DNA of 11,126 nucleotides from Nitrospirales bacterium (GTDB taxonomy: Bacteria > Nitrospirota > Nitrospiria > Nitrospirales > UBA8639). Position numbers and translations under genes: made by a program. Shown one piece after another: positions 6,601 to 11,126 of the stretch (the stretch's first letter is position 1; each line of letters opens with the position of its first letter). The notes under the pieces were generated by a model. It had not been told where the DNA came from and ran no database searches. It saw only the letters and a list, made by a program, of their open reading frames with translations. The stretch is taken from the NCBI GenBank assembly GCA_013817135.1, contig JACDDF010000029.1, positions 1-11,126 on the forward strand, written 5' to 3'.

Positions 6601-7078
6601 GGCTTACTGCTTAGTCTCAAGAAACTCAATTCCGTTACGTGACCTGATTCTTAGTGAATGGCCATAGTCGTCATTTGTATCGTATTGAGCATCCTTTGTG
6701 ACTTTTGGATACTGTTATCCGATTATTTCAAGATTTGCAATCGCGAATTAGGCACCGGATTCACTGATTTTGGGATGGGTCCGGTGTCTGCCAGCACTTT
6801 AATTCCTGTTTCACCACAATTCCTCTGTGATTATAAAAACACGGGGAACCTGTGTCTGGAATCCCGCAGATTCACTCAATTTTTCCCCACATAGCAAAAT
6901 TTCTCCGGCTCCTGAGATTGCTACAGTCGGGAATATTAGTAATGAGTTCAACTCTTTTCTTTTTCTTCTGAAAAGAATCAACAATTAGTGAGGAAAATTC
7001 TGCCCATTTTTCACTACGGCATCTGGGTTGCTTACCGATAAGGAATAGGAGAAAAAATCATTAATAAGGGGGCAGGTG
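6601..7078. other. Divergent intergenic region between msrA and the beta-rich protein gene
   Basis: Including the msrA leader, the divergent gap is about 558 bases and should hold the promoters of both genes. A 78-codon plus-strand ORF (6658-6894) starts without a Shine-Dalgarno sequence and looks like chance. Two further inverted repeats are visible: CACCGGA/TCCGGTG (6753-6759 and 6780-6786), and TCTTTTC/GAAAAGA (6953-6959 and 6970-6976) inside a pyrimidine-rich tract. Neither has a clear role. Confidence 0.45.
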
Positions 7079-8482
7079 ATGGTGCGGACTGTTCTCTGGT
7101 TGGTTATTGCAAGTTTGCTTCTCCCATTCGTGAGTGACTCAGCCTTTTCTGCGGATTCGATCCCGCTGGTTGATCGCCTAGGCCTGCGAACGGGCTCACA
7201 TTCCGATGCATGTGGGTTTTCGACCTCCTCCTCATTAGGACGTTCTTCCCCTTTTTTCTCTCAAAGCACTCCCTGTAATGAATCCACGGGTGAATATTCT
7301 CTCACTCGTTTCAACTTTACCCAAAAACGTGAACCTTTCAACCTTCAGGGCGCTCGAGACATGCCTTCCCTGATGAAACAAGGTGGTAGCAGTTTGTATG
7401 AGGCGTCAAATGACATTTCTCTTTTTCATGAAGCCCTGACCGCTGGAGTCCAGATGGTGTATCGGGATCCATTGGAAACCGACAACTCCGCGCCACCATC
7501 TGCCAACCGCATGGGAGCTCAAATCGTCCTCAAGGGGACAACAGGCAGCATGAAATACCGGGCTCAGTATGGCTACTCCGGGCAAGAAACCGGGAACAGT
7601 TCATTTACGACACCCAATGATCGTGTAGGAGGAAAACTGGCATGGGAATGGAATCTTCCATTCGTCACTCCCCAAATTGAACTCAGCCGATTTACTAGTA
7701 ATGTGGAGGGAGATCTGTCTCGCTCTCAAACCGTCGCTAACCAGCAAAAATTTTCTTTGCTCTTGGCCCCTCCCAATTTGCCCAGTCTATCCCTTGGGTA
7801 TGCCCGGCAGCAGACAGACATATTTACTCGACCTGAGGGCCCTCTCTCCGATGCCATTACGACAGAGTCCGTTTCGGCAAATCTCTCGTTTCTACACGGC
7901 GCGGGCAAAGGGGATTGGTCCTCGTACTATAAAACGTCTCAAAGTGAGTTTGTAGAGAATGGGTCGGTAGAAGAAATCGGAACAAAAATGAGCGGTACAC
8001 TGAATCTTTTAGAACCGGTAGATCTCACACCACAGTGGGGTTTTACTCGGCGAGTCAACTCCCGTGGGACTATGGCAAACGATCGCTTCTTTGCCAAGCT
8101 TGGTTCGAATTTTCGAGTTTCCCCAACTTCAACTCTTAAACCGGGAGTTGAAGTCGCGCGGGACCTGAATCGATTTGCTGCACTTCACACTGATACCCTT
8201 GCGGCTAAACTTGGGTATGCCTACCTTGCTGTAGATGACTCCCTGGATGTTTCCATTCTCGGGCAATATATTCTCAGCCAACGCTCCAATACCCCTGCCA
8301 ATCCTCAAATCTACGACGTTTCGCTGTTATTTAAAAAAGACGTGCGTGACTACTTGCATCTAAACCATCGCCAGCAAACCCTCAGCCTCAAAATCACACA
8401 CAACCAGCAAATGAATACCACTTCTTCTCAAACCCAATATGGCCAGACTTCTGCCATGTTGCTCGTGAGCATCATTCCCTGA
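7079..8482 (+). CDS. Exported beta-rich protein, probably an outer-membrane barrel
   Basis: The 467-residue product starts with a signal peptide (MVRTVLWLVIASLLLPFVSD, likely cleaved after SAFSA). From about residue 115 to the end it shows repeated short strands with alternating polar and hydrophobic or aromatic residues and acidic or Asn/Gly turns (for example MKYRAQYGYSGQE, LSLGYARQQTD and KLGYAYLAVDDSLDVSILGQY). This fits a transmembrane beta-barrel, but I recognise no named family. The last residues (AMLLVSIIP) lack the terminal aromatic typical of many barrels. A Ser/Cys-rich stretch at about 40-70 precedes the barrel-like part. ATG 7079 is preferred, six bases after AGGGGG; GTG 7076 is too close to that site. 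No partner gene follows on the same strand. Confidence 0.72.
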   Translation: MVRTVLWLVIASLLLPFVSDSAFSADSIPLVDRLGLRTGSHSDACGFSTSSSLGRSSPFFSQSTPCNESTGEYSLTRFNFTQKREPFNLQGARDMPSLMKQGGSSLYEASNDISLFHEALTAGVQMVYRDPLETDNSAPPSANRMGAQIVLKGTTGSMKYRAQYGYSGQETGNSSFTTPNDRVGGKLAWEWNLPFVTPQIELSRFTSNVEGDLSRSQTVANQQKFSLLLAPPNLPSLSLGYARQQTDIFTRPEGPLSDAITTESVSANLSFLHGAGKGDWSSYYKTSQSEFVENGSVEEIGTKMSGTLNLLEPVDLTPQWGFTRRVNSRGTMANDRFFAKLGSNFRVSPTSTLKPGVEVARDLNRFAALHTDTLAAKLGYAYLAVDDSLDVSILGQYILSQRSNTPANPQIYDVSLLFKKDVRDYLHLNHRQQTLSLKITHNQQMNTTSSQTQYGQTSAMLLVSIIP

Positions 8483-9009
8483 GAAGTCAGAATTTCCCTC
8501 CTTTCCTCTAACCATCTTTGCCCATGACTTTTGAGAGGCATCGGCAGAACGTATTTTAAATTCAACCCAGAAGAGAAAGATGGAGACTTCAAAATGGCAA
8601 GTCCAGCAAGACTGCGTCTGGTGGCACAAGCTGAGAATTCTGAGGAGTACGTGAGCAGGTCTAGTGGCCAGAACACTACAAGCGGAATTTCCAATATTTC
8701 TTTAAAGGAACTTCTCATTCAAGGAGGGTCGACCAGACAAAGCGAAAAGTGAGTAAGCCCAGAGCAGGACGACCTCATACTCAAGACCAGAATGTCGACT
8801 TAGCAGGAGGAGAAAGCAGGCTCTGCGTTTAGCCACTGGTTGTTTGCAATAGGGGAGGTGGCTCTATTCATTATGAGTGAATCCCTGAATTATAACCAAC
8901 TTACGGCTAAAGACTCTTGTGTATGAGTTCTGCCTATTTTCCTGAAAATTTGGAGCGGCTTGGCCTGCTAATAAATACCAAGACAGTGAGGAACCCATGG
9001 GGTTTGATC
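8483..9009. other. Intergenic region between convergent genes
   Basis: These 527 bases have no gene I can defend. A plus-strand ORF at 8531-8752 has an in-frame ATG (8594) with a GGAG eight bases upstream, but its sequence is low in hydrophobics and matches nothing I know. Overlapping minus-strand ORFs extend into the end of the barrel gene and are probably shadows. An 8-base perfect inverted repeat, GAACCCAT/ATGGGTTC (8991-8998 and 9012-9019), spans the stop of the STN gene. It may form a transcript-end hairpin, though without a T-run. Confidence 0.45.
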
Positions 9010-9019
9010 TTATGGGTTC
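8991..9019 (-). terminator. Hairpin over the stop codon of the STN gene
   Basis: Perfect 8-base arms (8991-8998 and 9012-9019) flank a 13-base loop, and the right arm overlaps the TAA of the STN gene. No T-run follows on the minus strand, so a role in ending or protecting the transcript is a weak inference. Confidence 0.3.
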
Positions 9020-9798
9020 AAGGGCTGGAGCATTTCTTGTTGCATATACTTCGACACCGGTTGAATATTCATTGGAGGAAAAGCAGCCGAAGGAATGATT
9101 TTCATCAATCGAGCACTACCTCCCTGTGTTATTAGCATATCCCGACTACTGGCTGGCAAAATTGGCATGGAAGCCCCAGGTGCAGGAGGACGAATTTCCA
9201 TTGCAACATTCCTTGTGGCAAAGACCTGTCCACTTGACCCTCCTTTCCCATTCGTTCGCCGGTCAGACCTGAAGACATTCAGGTTCATCTGATTCTCACG
9301 TTCCAAATCTGAACCCTTGTCTGCTAACCCGTATTTTTGGAGTGAATTGGCATTTTGTTCGGGAGATTCCAATCCCTTAGCTTTAGCCATCTTATCCGCT
9401 AAGGATAGCTCTGGCGACACCTTAGTCATCACATGGAGTGTGGTAATATTTCCGGCCGCATTCAAAGTAAAGGCATAGTCCCAATGGGCCAGGATCTTCG
9501 AGAGTGCCCTGGACAAAGGTTCTTTCTGTAACCTAACCGAAATGACTTTCTCCAACTCTGCATCGGGTGCCACGTAGTCAAGGCCCAATTGTTTTTGCAA
9601 CTGACCAAGGACTGTGCGCAGAGGCACTTGATTCAACTGGCCCGTCAATCGTCCGGAATCGACATAAAGCGGAATCTGCCGATCAGAGGCCAACGCCCTA
9701 TCCGGCATTCCACACAGACTGATGCCCAGGAGTACCCCGACACACACCATGAAGAAGGGGCGTCCGCTCCCTAGCTTTCGTTGGATCTGATATTTCAT
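9010..9798 (-). CDS. Periplasmic protein with an STN (secretin/TonB short N-terminal) domain
   Basis: The 262-residue product begins with a long signal peptide ending ALAS (cleavage near residue 38). Residues about 52-125 form an STN-like domain: LTGQLNQVPLRTVLGQLQK, LGLDYVAPDAELEKVISVRL, KEPLSRALSKILAHWDYAFT and ITTLHVM. STN domains usually head secretins or TonB-dependent transducers such as FecA, where they sit in the periplasm and contact a partner. Here the rest (about 130-262) is polar, Gly/Ser/Pro/Met-rich and probably disordered, with no secretin or barrel part, so this is a stand-alone STN protein. ATG 9798 has a strong AGGAGGT six bases upstream. It follows the FG-GAP protein gene by 77 bases on the same strand, so the two may share a transcript. 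Confidence 0.82.
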   Translation of the reverse strand: MKYQIQRKLGSGRPFFMVCVGVLLGISLCGMPDRALASDRQIPLYVDSGRLTGQLNQVPLRTVLGQLQKQLGLDYVAPDAELEKVISVRLQKEPLSRALSKILAHWDYAFTLNAAGNITTLHVMTKVSPELSLADKMAKAKGLESPEQNANSLQKYGLADKGSDLERENQMNLNVFRSDRRTNGKGGSSGQVFATRNVAMEIRPPAPGASMPILPASSRDMLITQGGSARLMKIIPSAAFPPMNIQPVSKYMQQEMLQPLNP

Positions 9799-9875
9799 CG
9801 CTCACCTCCTGCATGCAACCCAGACCAATCACTCTTTGAATTCTGAGGCGGCCAGTGATGCTCTAACAACCCATC

Positions 9876-11126
9876 TTATTTTTGAATTTCCCAGTTCACC
9901 GGGGTACTGCCCGGAAACTCCACAGATTTGATTTTCAACCCATTCATTAGCCACACCGCAACCTTGCCATTCGTCCGATTTTGCAAAATTACGTCTCCCT
10001 TCCCATCTCCATCCGCATCACTCACCTGCTTAATTTCCCAGTCGAGGGGTATGCCTCCTATAAAACCTGCCAAAGGTGTCATCGCCCCGTTCATTAGCCA
10101 CACCGCCACCATTCCACTTTTTTTATTGCGCCAAATCACATCCCTCTTACTGTCCCCATTGACATCTCCAAGAATTTGAATTTCCCAATCTAGCGAAGTG
10201 CTTGCGGGAAATCCCACCGACGTAATGGTCAACCCATTCATTAACCAGACCGCCACTGTGCCATTCGTCCGATTCTGCCAAACCAGGTCGGCCTTTCCAT
10301 CCCCATTGATATCACCCACCTGCTCTATTTCCCACACTGTGGGAGTGCCTCCAAGAAATCCGACTGAGTTGATCGACAGCCCATCCATAAACCATACAGT
10401 CACCATTCCACTATCAGGATTGCGCCAGATCACATCCCCTTGGCCATCACCATTGACATCCCCAATTCCCTTAACTACCCATTCGGCTGAAACACCCCCC
10501 AGAAAGCCTGATGAGTGTATTTTCCCCTCCTTGATAAGCCAAATACCCACAATCCCACTCACGGTGTTCTGCCAAAGGATGTCTCCTTCACCATCACCAT
10601 TTATATCTCCCACCTGCCTAATCTGCCAATCGGTGGAGGTACTTCCAGGGAAACCAACCGACGTAATGGTCAGCCCATCCATTCGCCAAACAGCCACTTC
10701 ACCACTACTCCTATTGCGCCAAAAAACATTGGTCCTGGGAGGGATGATACCGGGAGAGGGGCCGGCTGGCTGAACAATGACGGAATACATGCTGCCGCTC
10801 CCCACGCTGCTATTGCCCCCGAGGGTAATCGTCCCGGCCGGATAACTCTGAGCAAAGAGGTGGAGCGTGGTATCCGAGGTCACCAGATTCTTCCCCGTAT
10901 CGGTAAAGGTGTTCAACCACGACGGTTTCGGGGTGAGCCGCACATCATAGGCCACCGACACCGAGACCGGTTGATTCACCGTAAAGCGCAGGAAGGCCGC
11001 CGTCGTCGACGCTTTATCATTATTGGCTGTTTGGATATACGCCGCGCCCTGCACGCTGGTGGGCACCGTCGTAAACGTATAGGTGCGGTCGCGATACACC
11101 GTGCCCCCCGCTTGGAGGCCGGAGAC
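9876..11126 (-). CDS. Secreted FG-GAP/VCBS-type repeat protein, C-terminal part (N-terminus outside window)
   Basis: The frame is open through the right edge, so the 416 visible codons are the C-terminal end of a larger protein; the GTG at 11099 is not a convincing start. The first visible part (to about codon 133) is a beta-rich module with DRTYTFTTVP, YIQTANNDK, FTVNQPVSVSVAYDVR and the ending SGSMYSVIVQPAG, of a type I recall from large extracellular proteins. A proline linker leads to six tandem FG-GAP-like units (9879-10727), the last without a calcium loop. Each has a WRN/WQN strand, VAVWLMNGL, GF(P/L)G and, in the first five, a calcium loop such as DINGDGEGD. Such arrays form beta-propellers that bind calcium and often ligands or surfaces. 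The protein is probably surface-exposed or secreted and used in binding rather than catalysis. Confidence 0.87.
   Translation of the reverse strand, partial: VSGLQAGGTVYRDRTYTFTTVPTSVQGAAYIQTANNDKASTTAAFLRFTVNQPVSVSVAYDVRLTPKPSWLNTFTDTGKNLVTSDTTLHLFAQSYPAGTITLGGNSSVGSGSMYSVIVQPAGPSPGIIPPRTNVFWRNRSSGEVAVWRMDGLTITSVGFPGSTSTDWQIRQVGDINGDGEGDILWQNTVSGIVGIWLIKEGKIHSSGFLGGVSAEWVVKGIGDVNGDGQGDVIWRNPDSGMVTVWFMDGLSINSVGFLGGTPTVWEIEQVGDINGDGKADLVWQNRTNGTVAVWLMNGLTITSVGFPASTSLDWEIQILGDVNGDSKRDVIWRNKKSGMVAVWLMNGAMTPLAGFIGGIPLDWEIKQVSDADGDGKGDVILQNRTNGKVAVWLMNGLKIKSVEFPGSTPVNWEIQK
9879..10727 (-). repeat. Six tandem 49-residue FG-GAP units (147-base period)
   Basis: Reading along the gene, units lie at 10727-10581, 10580-10434, 10433-10287, 10286-10140, 10139-9993 and 9992-9879. 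The first five are exactly 49 residues (147 bases) and the last stops after 38, just before its calcium loop. Loop sequences are DINGDGEGD, DVNGDGQGD, DINGDGKAD, DVNGDSKRD and DADGDGKGD; the fourth has Ser in place of Gly at loop position 6 and Arg in the loop, so it may bind calcium less well. Fixed length with diverged DNA suggests old duplication under constraint. Confidence 0.85.

Noticed and set aside
6658..6894. 78-codon plus-strand ORF with a hydrophobic start
   Set aside because: It resembles a signal peptide at first sight, but there is no ribosome-binding site and the rest is not protein-like. It lies in a divergent promoter region.
8531..8752. Plus-strand ORF whose ELLIQGGSTR resembles MLITQGGSAR in the nearby STN protein
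   Set aside because: The match covers about nine residues only and the flanks differ. I take it as coincidence, without evidence of translation.
8634..9848. 11-base direct repeat GAATTCTGAGG at 8634 and 9838
   Set aside because: It is a single short pair with no flanking similarity, which can arise by chance in this length of sequence.
9828..9859. ATCACT/AGTGAT inverted repeat between the STN and FG-GAP genes
   Set aside because: It has six-base arms and a 20-base loop, with no T-run; too weak to call a terminator.

Overview
The window looks like accessory or lineage-specific chromosome from a Gram-negative bacterium. Almost every gene carries an export signal: three lipoprotein or signal-anchor leaders, a periplasmic MsrA, a probable outer-membrane barrel, a periplasmic STN-domain protein and a large secreted repeat protein. 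Base composition is near half GC by eye. The mix of FGE-fold proteins, STN proteins and FG-GAP repeat proteins reminds me of Nitrospira-like genomes, but nothing in the window proves that; treat the taxon as a guess.

Layout from left to right. Positions 1-255 hold the C-terminal end of an ISL3-family transposase entering from outside the window, followed by about 750 bases without a convincing gene. At 1007-1933 (+) lies an exported FGE/sulfatase-modifying-factor fold gene cut by an in-frame TAA just before its last 34 codons. It converges on a metzincin (astacin-like) metalloprotease with a PPC domain (2048-3362, -), with a terminator-like hairpin between them. The protease reading frame has no proper start. 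Its lipoprotein signal peptide lies upstream in another frame, and the two join at a run of six A/T bases. Behind it on the same strand are a small membrane-anchored protein (3475-3915) and a TPR-like lipoprotein (4289-5488). An exported peptide-methionine sulfoxide reductase, msrA, follows at 5894-6520 (-), with a perfect spaced palindrome in its upstream region.

The right half holds a signal-peptide-bearing, beta-rich protein (7079-8482, +). Facing it across a 527-base gap are an STN-domain protein (9010-9798, -) and, 77 bases upstream of that, a secreted FG-GAP/VCBS repeat protein that runs off the right edge (9876-11126, -).

The genes do not form one recognisable pathway; the common theme is the cell envelope and surface. 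The clearest unusual signals are two neighbouring genes that each look inactivated, or recoded, by one small lesion: a probable TCA-to-TAA change in the FGE-fold gene and a one-base frameshift in the protease leader. I do not see a CRISPR array, phage module, toxin-antitoxin pair, tRNA or rRNA, and I found no convincing novel multi-gene system.
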